The notes under the pieces were generated by a model, which had not been told where the DNA came from, did not search any database, and saw only the letters and a program-made list of their open reading frames with translations. Positions 56,465 to 64,000 of a DNA stretch of 64,000 bases are shown one piece after another. Made by a program: the position numbers and the translations under genes. The stretch comes from Rhodoferax sp. GTDB taxonomy: Bacteria > Pseudomonadota > Gammaproteobacteria > Burkholderiales > Burkholderiaceae_C. Every line of letters starts with the position of its first letter. The first letter of the stretch is position 1. The stretch is taken from positions 806,001 through 870,000 of the forward strand of contig JAGRPL010000004.1 of the NCBI GenBank assembly GCA_019449595.1. The letters are read 5' to 3'.

Positions 56465-57604
56465 ATGCGCCACTACGGAAAACTCCTGGCAACCGTGTCC
56501 ACCGGTACGCTGATGGGATGCACGCAGCTTTCCATGCTGCTGTCTCCCGGCGACCCGGCCGTAGCCCAATCGACCAAGGGCACAACGGCGGTGGCGCGCG
56601 CGAACAAGCCCGCCTCCAACATCGCCACGCCGGCCTCGGCGGTGGACGCCTGGTTCCTGCAGGGGAAAACCGCCCACGGCGCCGGGGAACTGGTGCGCGC
56701 CGAAGAGCAGTACGGCAAGGTTCTGGAAAAAGACCCCGCCCACGTGGGGGCGCTCAATGCCATGGGGGTGCTCTACGCCCAGACCCATCGGCTGGACCAG
56801 GCCGTTGCGCTATTCCATCGGGCGCTGTCTGCAGAGCCCCAGGCATCCCATGTGTACAACAACCTGGGGTATGCCCTGTTGCTGGCCGGACGGCTGGACG
56901 AGGCGGACTCGGCCCTGCAACGCGCGCTGGACTTGAGCCCGGCGCGGCCGTCAACCCTGAAAAACCGGGAGCTGTTGGTCCAGGCCAAACTGGCGCGCGC
57001 GGTGGCGTTGCAGCCTGTGACCGAGGCGAACGCACAACCCAGCCCCTCGGGTCAAAAGATCGTCGAGGTCGCTCCCAACGTGTACGAGTTGCGGGACAAA
57101 CCCGTTGCAGTGGCGGCAGTGCCCTCGCGGGCGGTTCCGACCGCTGCTGTTGCAGCGGCCAGTATTTCGCCGGCAGAGCGTGAAGTGGCACGTGCGGGAG
57201 GAGCCCGTTCGTCGGTTCCGCAGCCTGCCGATGCCGCCGCCCTGCGCGGAGTCAAGATTGAGGTTTCCAACGGCGTGGGCATCCGGTACATGGCACGCCG
57301 TACGGCTGAGCGTCTGGCGCCCATGGGGTTGGTTACCACACGCCTGACCAACCAGACTGGTTTCCGGCAGACGCAGACGGAGATTCAGTTCGGCGCCGGA
57401 CAGCAGAATGCCGCCGTTGCCTTGTCCGCCAAACTGCCCGTGGCTGTACAGGCCGTTCCCGCCCGTGTGCTGGGGCAGAACGTGCAGATGCGTCTGGTGC
57501 TAGGCCATGACCTGGCGGGCAAGGCCATTGCAGCGTGGCTGCAGGCAACCGAAGCCTCTACCGCAGCAGTGGTGCTCCGCCACGACGGCTGGCTCTGGGC
57601 CTAG
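56465..57604 (+). CDS. TadD-like TPR lipoprotein with LytR-C domain
   Basis: A 379-residue lipoprotein: lipobox LMGC (Cys near 19), three TPR-type repeats (about 60-170: AGELVRAEEQYGKVLEKDPAHVGALNAMG, AHRLDQAV-like THRLDQAVALFHRALS, AGRLDEADSALQRAL), an Ala/Val-rich linker and a C-terminal LytR_C-like domain (about 260-370, IEVSNGVGIRYMARRTAERLAPMGL; key: EVSNGVGIRYMARR). TadD proteins normally stop after the TPRs. Last gene of the locus; no terminator hairpin was found before the convergent phoH. Confidence 0.88.
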   Translation: MRHYGKLLATVSTGTLMGCTQLSMLLSPGDPAVAQSTKGTTAVARANKPASNIATPASAVDAWFLQGKTAHGAGELVRAEEQYGKVLEKDPAHVGALNAMGVLYAQTHRLDQAVALFHRALSAEPQASHVYNNLGYALLLAGRLDEADSALQRALDLSPARPSTLKNRELLVQAKLARAVALQPVTEANAQPSPSGQKIVEVAPNVYELRDKPVAVAAVPSRAVPTAAVAAASISPAEREVARAGGARSSVPQPADAAALRGVKIEVSNGVGIRYMARRTAERLAPMGLVTTRLTNQTGFRQTQTEIQFGAGQQNAAVALSAKLPVAVQAVPARVLGQNVQMRLVLGHDLAGKAIAAWLQATEASTAAVVLRHDGWLWA

Positions 57605-57661
57605 CCACGGCACCGGCCCATCCAGGGTGGATAGGTCGGTGGTGGTTCAGGGCGTATCGGG

Positions 57662-59362
57662 CTACAGCACTTCGCTGGCGAAATCGGCCAGGCGTGAACG
57701 CTCGCCGCGCGCCAGTGTGATATGGCCACTGTGAGGCCAGCCCTTGAACCGGTCGACGGCAAAGGTCAGTCCGGATGAGCCTTCGGTCAGGTAAGGGGTG
57801 TCGATCTGGGCCAAGTTTCCCATGCAGATGATCTTGGTGCCGGGGCCGGCACGGGTGATCAGCGTCTTCATCTGCTTGGGCGTCAGGTTCTGCGCTTCGT
57901 CGATGATGACGTACTTGTTCAGGAACGTGCGCCCGCGCATGAAGTTCATGCTCTTGATCTTGATGCGGCTGCGAATCAGCTCGTTGGTGGCGGCGCGCCC
58001 CCATTCGCCAGCACTGGTGTCGGTTTTACCCAGGACTTCCAGGTTGTCGTCGAGCGCACCCATCCAGGGCCCCATTTTTTCTTCTTCGGTTCCAGGCAGG
58101 AAGCCAATGTCTTCACCCACGCTGACGGTGGCGCGGGTGACGATGATTTCGGTGTAGCGGCGGTCTTCCAGTACCTGCGTCAGACCGGCGGCCAGGGCCA
58201 TCAGGGTCTTGCCGGTGCCGGCGGTACCGGTCAGGGTGACGAAGTCGACTTCCGGATCGGTGAGCAGGTTCAGGGCAAAGTTCTGCTCGCGGTTGCGTGC
58301 AGTGACCCCCCATACGGCATTCTTGAGGTGGTTGAAGTCCCGCAGGGTCTTCAAAACTGCGGTGCTGCCCCGGATTTCAGTGACCCGGGCGTACAGGCTG
58401 GGCTCGCCGGGGGATTCGAAATACACGAACTGGTTGACCAGCAAAGCCGGAACAATGGGGCCGTCGATCTTGTAGAACGTGTGCTGACCTTGCTGCCAGC
58501 TCTCCACGGTCTGTCCGTGGGTGGCCCAGAAATCGGTGGGCAGGGCGAGGGCGCCGGAGTACAGCAGGTCGCCGTCTTCCAGGGTCTTGTCATTCTGGTA
58601 GTCGTCGGTGGCCAGGCCCAGGGCGCGCGCCTTGACGCGCATGTTGATGTCCTTGGACACCAGCACCACTTCGCGCGGGGCCATGGCCTTGCGCAGGGCT
58701 TCCACCACGCCCAGGATCTGGTTGTCGGCCTTGCCCTGGGGCAGGCTGGTGGGCAGGGCGTAATCCAGTGGCTGGGTCTGGAACAACAGCTTGCCGCGGG
58801 CGTCGCGGTTGCCGGTGCTGGATAGCTGGAAGCCGGCGGTGATGTCGGCGCCGGGCGCTGCGGCCAGCGCGTCCAGGGTGCGGCTGGTCTGGCGGGCGTT
58901 GCGGGCGACTTCGGTCATGCCCTTCTTGTGTCCGTCGAGCTCCTCCAGCACGATCATGGGGAGGTAGATATCGTGTTCCTCAAAACGGAACAGCGACATG
59001 GGGTCGTGCAGCAGCACGTTGGTGTCCAGCACAAACAGCTTGGTGGGGCCGGTGCGCGGGGCCTTGCGGGAACGGGTTGTGGCGCGGGTTGTGTCCGCTT
59101 CCGCCGGTACCGGGGCCTGCGCGGTTGCCGGGGCCTTGGCCGCAACGGGTGCCACGACCGGCGGTGTCAGCAGCGAGGGGACGGCCTTGCGGGCGCCGTC
59201 CCTGGTCTTGGGTTGCTGGGCCGCGCGGCCGGACGGCTGCGGCGGTGCTACGTCAACCGGTGCTGGCTTGCGTGCGGGCCGGCTGGCGCTGCGCGCAGAC
59301 GCTTCAAACGCCTTGGGGGGAAGCCGGTCAGCAGGTTTGGTGGGGGCAGGGGGCAAGGGCAT
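57662..59362 (-). CDS. PIN-PhoH family ATPase
   Basis: A 566-residue protein. About 95 residues of low-complexity Ala/Pro/Arg/Lys sequence are followed by a PIN nuclease-like domain (about 105-235, LFVLDTNVLLHDP) and a PhoH ATPase domain (about 340-560, Walker A LTGTAGTGKTLMALAAG, Walker B VIIDEAQNLTPKQ). PhoH2-type proteins act as RNA helicase/RNases in studied bacteria; this one is a PIN-PhoH fusion of that type. It is a single gene, convergent with the Tad operon. Confidence 0.92.
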   Translation of the reverse strand: MPLPPAPTKPADRLPPKAFEASARSASRPARKPAPVDVAPPQPSGRAAQQPKTRDGARKAVPSLLTPPVVAPVAAKAPATAQAPVPAEADTTRATTRSRKAPRTGPTKLFVLDTNVLLHDPMSLFRFEEHDIYLPMIVLEELDGHKKGMTEVARNARQTSRTLDALAAAPGADITAGFQLSSTGNRDARGKLLFQTQPLDYALPTSLPQGKADNQILGVVEALRKAMAPREVVLVSKDINMRVKARALGLATDDYQNDKTLEDGDLLYSGALALPTDFWATHGQTVESWQQGQHTFYKIDGPIVPALLVNQFVYFESPGEPSLYARVTEIRGSTAVLKTLRDFNHLKNAVWGVTARNREQNFALNLLTDPEVDFVTLTGTAGTGKTLMALAAGLTQVLEDRRYTEIIVTRATVSVGEDIGFLPGTEEEKMGPWMGALDDNLEVLGKTDTSAGEWGRAATNELIRSRIKIKSMNFMRGRTFLNKYVIIDEAQNLTPKQMKTLITRAGPGTKIICMGNLAQIDTPYLTEGSSGLTFAVDRFKGWPHSGHITLARGERSRLADFASEVL

Positions 59363-59412
59363 GGATTAGGGCTCGTGGATGGAGGAAAGGGAAGAAATGC
59401 CGGCGCAAAAGC

Positions 59413-59445
59413 AAAAAAGCCGCCTTGAGCCAAGGCGGCTTTTTG
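59413..59445 (-). terminator. strong intrinsic terminator after bcp
   Basis: AAAAAAGCCGCCTTG-AGC-CAAGGCGGCTTTTT, a stem of at least 14 base pairs with a 3-base loop, between bcp (stop at 59543) and phoH (start at 59362), both minus strand. T tracts on both strands. Confidence 0.92.
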
Positions 59446-59542
59446 TGGGAGCGCGGTTGCGGTCTTCAACGGCATCGGATCATTATGCATGAGCATCACA
59501 ACGCCATTGTGGCAGCATGTGCCAAAACACAACAGGCCCGGG

Positions 59543-60019
59543 TCAGGCGGCCTTTTTGAGCGCCTTGACGGCTTTGAGCACATCGTCCACATGGCCGGGG
59601 ACCTTCAGGCCGCGCCATTCTTCCTTGAGCACGCCGTCGGCGCCAATCAGGAAGGTGCTGCGCTCGATGCCCTTGACCTTCTTGCCGTACATGATCTTGT
59701 TCTTGACCACACCAAACATGTGGCACATTTTTTCTTCGGTATCGGCAATCAGCTCAAAGGGCAATTCCAGTTTGGCCTTGAACTCGTCATGGGATTTCAT
59801 GTTGTCGCGGGAAACGCCAAACACGGTTGCCCCGGCTTTCACGAAATCCTTGTATTTGTCGCGAAACTGCATGGCTTCGGTCGTGCAACCGGGGGTGTTG
59901 TCCTTGGGGTAAAAGTACAAGACCATGGTATTCCCGAGGTGGGTGGTGTTGCTTACCTTGATGCCACCGGTCGCATTGGCTTCAAATTCGGGTAGGGGTT
60001 TGTTGACAACGATCGCCAT
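59543..60019 (-). CDS. bcp: Bcp/PrxQ-type thioredoxin-dependent peroxiredoxin
   Basis: A 158-residue peroxidase that reduces hydroperoxides. The peroxidatic cysteine is Cys45 in FYPKDNTPGCTTEAMQFRD (key: PGCTTEAMQFR). The place of the usual resolving cysteine five residues on is Met50. The only other cysteine is Cys99 (KMCHMFGV). It may therefore act as a 1-Cys enzyme or use Cys99. GSTFL-type IERSTFLIGADG near residue 125 is conserved. Confidence 0.95.
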   Translation of the reverse strand: MAIVVNKPLPEFEANATGGIKVSNTTHLGNTMVLYFYPKDNTPGCTTEAMQFRDKYKDFVKAGATVFGVSRDNMKSHDEFKAKLELPFELIADTEEKMCHMFGVVKNKIMYGKKVKGIERSTFLIGADGVLKEEWRGLKVPGHVDDVLKAVKALKKAA

Positions 60020-60156
60020 AGGGTGTTTTAGTCTCGCGTGCTGGATGTGTCAGTCAATAGCAGAGGGTGCCAGCTGTGACAGCGCTGACACACCTCGACT
60101 GCAACCCGTGATTTTACTCTGAAAAGCCGTCTTCTGCCTTATAAGGGCTGCCGGGC

Positions 60157-60522
60157 TTATAACAAAAGGGCTGCAACGACGCGCCGGCCTTCTCCGGCCA
60201 GGAAGTTGTAAGTCCGGCAGGCTGCCTGCGTATCCATGGTTTCCAGGCCAATGCGCCGGGCGTACAGGGCTTGCAGCCACTGGGCCTGCGGAAAGCGGAT
60301 GCGTTCGCCGCTGCCAAAAATGACCAGTTCGGCGTCCAGCCCGGCCAACTGCGCAAAGTGGCTGGACTGCAGGTCTTCAAACCGGGCGCAGTTCCAGTCA
60401 AACTGGGCGCCGGTTGCGCTGATGACGATGCTGGAGCTGATTTTTTCGCCGTTCACGGCCACCCATCCGGGCCCGTAACCGCTGATGGAGGGCCCCCGGA
60501 TGGTGTCTGGCTGGAGTTTCAT
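60157..60522 (-). CDS. Mth938-like domain protein (DUF498)
   Basis: A 121-residue protein of the DUF498/Mth938/NDUFAF3 fold. ISGYGPGWVAVNGEKISSSIVI and ELVIFGSGERIRFP (keys: GYGPGWVAVNGE, LVIFGSGER) are typical. Human NDUFAF3 assists complex I assembly; bacterial members are of unknown function. It ends 137 bases before the bcp start, same strand. Confidence 0.88.
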   Translation of the reverse strand: MKLQPDTIRGPSISGYGPGWVAVNGEKISSSIVISATGAQFDWNCARFEDLQSSHFAQLAGLDAELVIFGSGERIRFPQAQWLQALYARRIGLETMDTQAACRTYNFLAGEGRRVVAALLL

Positions 60523-60625
60523 GGTGATGCCCGGGTGAAAATTGAATGCTGCACCGCACCAGCTAGGCGCGGAACTGTGGTCAAATTATAGGTTTCGCCC
60601 TGTGCTGCTGACTTCCGGAGGGACT

Positions 60626-61852
60626 TTGAGAACCATTCAAAAATCTGCCAAGCTGGCCAACGTCTGCTACGACATCCGCGGCCCCATCATGGACGCGGCG
60701 CGTCAGATGGAGGAAGAGGGCCACAAGATCATCAAGCTCAACATCGGCAACATGGCGCCGTTCGGCTTTGATGCGCCCGAGGAAATCCAGCAGGACATGA
60801 TCCGCAACCTGCCCAACTCGGCCGGGTACTCGGACAGCAAGGGTATTTTTGCGGCGCGCAAGGCCGTGATGCACGAGACGCAGAAGCAGGGCATCAAGGG
60901 CGTGACCCTGGATGACATCTACTTGGGCAACGGCGCCAGCGAACTGATCGTGATGGCCACCAACGCGCTCCTGGACTACGGCGATGAACTGCTGCTGCCC
61001 GCGCCCGACTACCCGCTGTGGACGGCGGCCACCAGCCTGTCGGGCGGCACCCCGGTGCACTACCTGTGCGACGAGGCCAATGGCTGGATGCCCAATCTGG
61101 ATGACATCCGCGCCAAGATCACGCCGCGCACCAAGGGCATTGTGGTCATCAACCCCAACAACCCCACCGGCGCCCTGTATTCGGACGACCTGCTGGCGGG
61201 CATCGTGGAGGTTGCACGCGAGCACGGCCTGGTGATCTTTGCCGACGAGGTGTACGGCAAGGTGCTGTACGACGGCGTGCGGCACACGCCGATCGCCACG
61301 CTCAGCGAAGACGTGCTCACACTGACCTTCAACTCCCTGTCCAAGGCCTACCGCTCCTGCGGTTACCGGGCGGGCTGGATGGTGGTGACGGGCGACAAGA
61401 AGCCCGCGCGCGACTACATCGAAGGCCTGAACATGCTGACCAACATGCGCCTGTGCGCCAACGTGCCCGGGCAGTACGCCGTGCAGACGGCGCTGGGGGG
61501 CTACCAGAGCATCGACGACCTGGTGTGTGAAGGCGGGCGCCTGCGCAAGCAGCGCGACCTGGCGTATGAACTCATCACCGCCATTCCGGGGGTGAGCTGC
61601 GTCAAGCCCCAGGCCGCGCTGTACATGTTTCCCAAGCTCGATCCGGTGATGTACCCGATCGAGAACGACCAGCAGTTCTTCCTGGAGCTGCTGCAGGAAA
61701 CCAAGGTGATGCTGGTGCAGGGAACGGGCTTCAACTACCCCGACAACCAGCATTTCCGCATCGTCTTCCTGCCCCATGAAGACGACCTGCGCGAGGCCAT
61801 CAGCCGCATCGCCCGTTTCCTGGAAGCCTATCGCAAGCAGCACAGCAACTGA
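60626..61852 (+). CDS. alaA: alanine-synthesising aminotransferase (AlaA type)
   Basis: A 408-residue fold-type I aminotransferase that forms alanine from pyruvate and glutamate. The PLP lysine lies in SLSKAYRSCGYRAGW; KLNIGNMAPFGFDAPEE, NPNNPTGALYS and FADEVYGKVLYDG fit E. coli AlaA (YfbQ). The start is TTG at 60626: GGAGGGA stands 3-5 bases upstream and the following RTIQKSAKLANVCYDIRGPIM (key: KSAKLANVCYDIRGP) matches the family N-terminus; an ATG upstream at 60542 has no such support. It precedes hom by 70 bases. Confidence 0.93.
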   Translation: MRTIQKSAKLANVCYDIRGPIMDAARQMEEEGHKIIKLNIGNMAPFGFDAPEEIQQDMIRNLPNSAGYSDSKGIFAARKAVMHETQKQGIKGVTLDDIYLGNGASELIVMATNALLDYGDELLLPAPDYPLWTAATSLSGGTPVHYLCDEANGWMPNLDDIRAKITPRTKGIVVINPNNPTGALYSDDLLAGIVEVAREHGLVIFADEVYGKVLYDGVRHTPIATLSEDVLTLTFNSLSKAYRSCGYRAGWMVVTGDKKPARDYIEGLNMLTNMRLCANVPGQYAVQTALGGYQSIDDLVCEGGRLRKQRDLAYELITAIPGVSCVKPQAALYMFPKLDPVMYPIENDQQFFLELLQETKVMLVQGTGFNYPDNQHFRIVFLPHEDDLREAISRIARFLEAYRKQHSN

Positions 61853-61855
61853 TTG

Positions 61856-61915
61856 ACTAGTAATTTGATAGCAGTCCACGCAGTATCTGCGCGGGTTGCA
61901 AGCGTAAACCTTTAA
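61856..61915 (+). repeat. dispersed short repeat, copy D (degraded)
   Basis: ATTTGATAGCAGTCCACGCAGTATCTGCGC in the gap between alaA and hom shares the TTGATAGC start and the GCGC/CGCA spacing but has changes in the core and lacks the typical TTTTG tail. Confidence 0.45.
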
Positions 61916-61922
61916 GAAATTT

Positions 61923-63257
61923 ATGAAACCGATTCAAGTAGGCCTGTTGGGCATTGGTGTTGTGGGCGCGGGTACCTTCCAGGTGCTCAGGCGCAACCAG
62001 GAGGAAATCCAGCGCCGGGCCGGCCGCGGCATCGAGATCACTATGGTGGCGGATCTGGACGTGGCACGTGCCCAGTCCATTGTCGGCCCCGGTGTGAAAG
62101 TGGTGAATGACGCGCGCGCCGTGATTGCCAACCCGGACATCGACATCGTCATCGAACTCATTGGCGGCTACGGCATTGCCAAGGCGTTGGTGCTTGAAGC
62201 CATTGCCGCCGGCAAGCACGTGGTTACCGCCAACAAGGCCCTGCTGGCCGTGCACGGCACCGAAATCTTTGCCGCTGCCTCCGCCAAGGGTGTGATGGTG
62301 GCCTTCGAGGCTGCCGTGGCCGGTGGCATTCCCATCATCAAGGCGTTGCGCGAGGGCCTGACCGCCAACCGCATCCAGTGGATCGCCGGCATCATCAACG
62401 GCACCACCAACTTCATCCTGTCCGAGATGCGTGACAAGGGTCTGGACTTTGGCGCGGTGCTGAAAGAAGCGCAACGCCTGGGTTACGCCGAGGCCGACCC
62501 CACCTTCGACATCGAAGGCGTGGACGCCGCGCACAAGGTCACCCTCATGTCGGCCATTGCGTTCGGCATTCCGGTGCAGTTTGACAAGGCCTATGTGGAA
62601 GGCATCACCAAGCTGGGCGCTGCCGACATCCAGTACGCCGAGCAGCTGGGCTACCGCATCAAGCTGCTGGGCATCACCAAGCGCACCGACAAGGGTATCG
62701 AGCTGCGCGTGCACCCCAGCCTGGTGCCGGCCAAGCGCCTGATCGCCAACGTCGAAGGCGCCATGAACGCCGTGGTGGTGCAGGGCGATGCAGTGGGCAC
62801 CACGCTGTACTACGGCAAGGGCGCCGGTGCCGAACCCACGGCCAGTGCCGTGATTGCCGATTTGGTGGACATTGCCCGCCTGCACTCGGCGGACGCGGAA
62901 CACCGCGTACCGCACCTGGCCTTCCAGCCGCATACCCTGGATGAAGCCATGGGAACGTTGCCGGTTTTGCCCATGGGCGAGGTCGTTACCAGCTACTACC
63001 TGCGCCTGCGCGTGGCCGACGAAGCCGGCGTGCTGGCCAAGGTCACCGGCATTCTGGCCGAGGCCGGCATCAGCATCGACGCCGTACTGCAGCGCGAGGC
63101 CGACGAAGTGGGCGGCGAGGGTGCCACCCAGACCGACCTCATCATCCTGACCCACGACTGCGTGGAGGCCAAAATGAACGCTGCCCTGGCGCAGATGCAG
63201 GCCCTGCCCACCGTGCTGGCCCCCATTACCCGCATTCGCAAGGAAGAGCTGGCCTGA
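61923..63257 (+). CDS. hom: homoserine dehydrogenase
   Basis: A 444-residue enzyme that reduces aspartate semialdehyde to homoserine, the branch to threonine, methionine and isoleucine. Rossmann GLLGIGVVGAGTFQVL, AVAGGIPIIKALREG and YAEADPTFDIEGVDAAHK (keys: AVAGGIPIIK, DPTFDIEGVDA) are signatures. A C-terminal ACT domain (about 355-440) suggests threonine feedback. Its TGA shares a base with the thrC ATG. Confidence 0.97.
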   Translation: MKPIQVGLLGIGVVGAGTFQVLRRNQEEIQRRAGRGIEITMVADLDVARAQSIVGPGVKVVNDARAVIANPDIDIVIELIGGYGIAKALVLEAIAAGKHVVTANKALLAVHGTEIFAAASAKGVMVAFEAAVAGGIPIIKALREGLTANRIQWIAGIINGTTNFILSEMRDKGLDFGAVLKEAQRLGYAEADPTFDIEGVDAAHKVTLMSAIAFGIPVQFDKAYVEGITKLGAADIQYAEQLGYRIKLLGITKRTDKGIELRVHPSLVPAKRLIANVEGAMNAVVVQGDAVGTTLYYGKGAGAEPTASAVIADLVDIARLHSADAEHRVPHLAFQPHTLDEAMGTLPVLPMGEVVTSYYLRLRVADEAGVLAKVTGILAEAGISIDAVLQREADEVGGEGATQTDLIILTHDCVEAKMNAALAQMQALPTVLAPITRIRKEELA

Positions 63258-64000
63258 TGAAATACCTCAGCACCCGCGGCGCCCCCGAGCGCAAACGTTT
63301 CTGTGAAATCCTGCTCGAAGGCCTGGCGCCCGACGGCGGCCTGTACCTGCCCGAGTCCTACCCGCAGGTCAGCGACGCCACCTTGACGCGCTGGCGTACG
63401 GTGTACCACCAGCAGGGCTATGCCGAGCTGGCGTTTGAAGTGCTGTCGCTCTACATCGACGACATCCCGGCTGCCGACCTGCGCGCCCTGTGCGAGAAGA
63501 CCTACACCGCCGAGGTCTTCGGCACCGGCGAGATCGTGCCCCTGCGCCACCTGGAAGAAGGCGTGTGGCTGGAAGCTCTGTCCAACGGCCCCACGCTGGC
63601 GTTCAAGGACATGGCCATGCAGCTGCTGGGCAACCTGTTCGAGTACGAGCTGGCTCGCCGCGGCGAAGAGCTCAACATTCTGGGCGCCACCAGCGGCGAC
63701 ACCGGCAGCGCTGCCGAATACGCCATGCGCGGCAAGAAGGGCGTGCGCGTCTTCATGACCAGCCCGCATGGTCGCATGAGTGCCTTCCAGCAGGCCCAGA
63801 TGTTCAGCCTGCAGGACGCCAACATCTACAACATCGCCGTCAAGGGCGTGTTCGACGACTGCCAGGACATGGTCAAAGCCGTCTCCAACGACCTGGCGTT
63901 CAAGCGCCAATACCGCATTGGTACCGTCAACTCCATCAACTGGGCGCGCCTGCTGGCCCAGGTGGTGTACTACTTTGCCGGCTACATCCAGGCCACGCAA
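63257..64000 (+). CDS. thrC: threonine synthase (3' partial)
   Basis: The first 248 codons are in the window and the rest lies beyond it. PLP-dependent conversion of O-phosphohomoserine to threonine. N-terminal KYLSTRGAPERKRFCEILLEGLAPDGGLYLPESY (key: LAPDGGLYLPE) and the lysine-bearing SNGPTLAFKDMAMQLLGNLFEYEL (key: GPTLAFKDMAMQLLG), GATSGDTGSAAEYAMRGKKG follow. One-base TGATG overlap with hom. Confidence 0.97.
   Translation, partial: MKYLSTRGAPERKRFCEILLEGLAPDGGLYLPESYPQVSDATLTRWRTVYHQQGYAELAFEVLSLYIDDIPAADLRALCEKTYTAEVFGTGEIVPLRHLEEGVWLEALSNGPTLAFKDMAMQLLGNLFEYELARRGEELNILGATSGDTGSAAEYAMRGKKGVRVFMTSPHGRMSAFQQAQMFSLQDANIYNIAVKGVFDDCQDMVKAVSNDLAFKRQYRIGTVNSINWARLLAQVVYYFAGYIQATQ

Noticed and set aside
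1..64000. CRISPR arrays, rRNA, prophage or insertion sequences
   Set aside because: No regularly spaced repeats, transposase, integrase, phage structural gene or rRNA sequence was seen.

Overview
The window looks like a stretch of a betaproteobacterial chromosome, most likely Burkholderiales, family Comamonadaceae (Rhodoferax, Polaromonas or Acidovorax type). The clues are the high GC content, an EarP/EF-P pair with arginine 32 in EF-P, the surE-pcm-nlpD-rpoS order, rpsF-priB-rpsR-rplI followed by dnaB, and a dispersed short repeat with a TAGCTGCyTGCGCA core that I recall from this family. No phage, insertion sequence, CRISPR array or rRNA was seen. The genus is an inference.

Layout. 1-1268: end of a LivG/LivF-type ABC transporter. 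1272-4958: pncB, a 2-hydroxyacid dehydrogenase and rmuC. 4987-8353 (minus): a compact operon of an AMP-phosphorylase-like enzyme, a PRPP-synthetase-like enzyme and a LOG-family phosphoribohydrolase. 8490-10309 (minus): earP then efp. 10368-15745: uvrC, pgsA, an HU gene with a strong promoter, tRNA-Val, ppiD and tRNA-His. 15807-17870: small and membrane proteins plus mobA. 17899-22800 (minus): a complete branched-chain amino acid ABC operon in which LivM and LivG are one protein. 23168-24142 (minus): a quinone oxidoreductase. 24273-28418: surE-pcm-nlpD-(second LytM protein)-rpoS. 28488-31674: rlmD, a lipoprotein, a Bax-inhibitor-1 protein and a GlcG-like protein. 31747-36283 (minus): an iron uptake operon (TonB receptor, tonB, exbB, exbD, hemP) behind a Fur-box-like site. 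36472-42205: ppsR divergent from ppsA, with ppsA overlapping a fused DUF4212-sodium/solute symporter. 42302-45379: rpsF-priB-rpsR-rplI and dnaB. 45748-57604: a complete Flp/Tad pilus locus. 57662-64000: phoH, bcp, a Mth938-like protein, alaA, hom and the start of thrC.

How the parts work together. The minus-strand nucleotide operon contains two predicted AMP-splitting activities and one predicted PRPP-forming activity, close to the PRPP-using pncB. The iron block carries receptor, energy transducer and haemin-uptake protein in one direction. ppsR, ppsA and the symporter suggest uptake of a small carboxylate followed by gluconeogenesis. The Tad locus has pilins, prepilin peptidase, secretin, ATPases, platform proteins, three minor pilin-like proteins and two lipoproteins.

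The observations most worth checking are the AMP/PRPP/LOG operon, the short repeat family with three copies lying inside open coding frames (earP, rlmD, siderophore receptor), the twin Flp pilins with a shared C-terminal Cys-x6-Cys, the DUF4212-symporter fusion, and the palindrome inside the spacer of the HU promoter.
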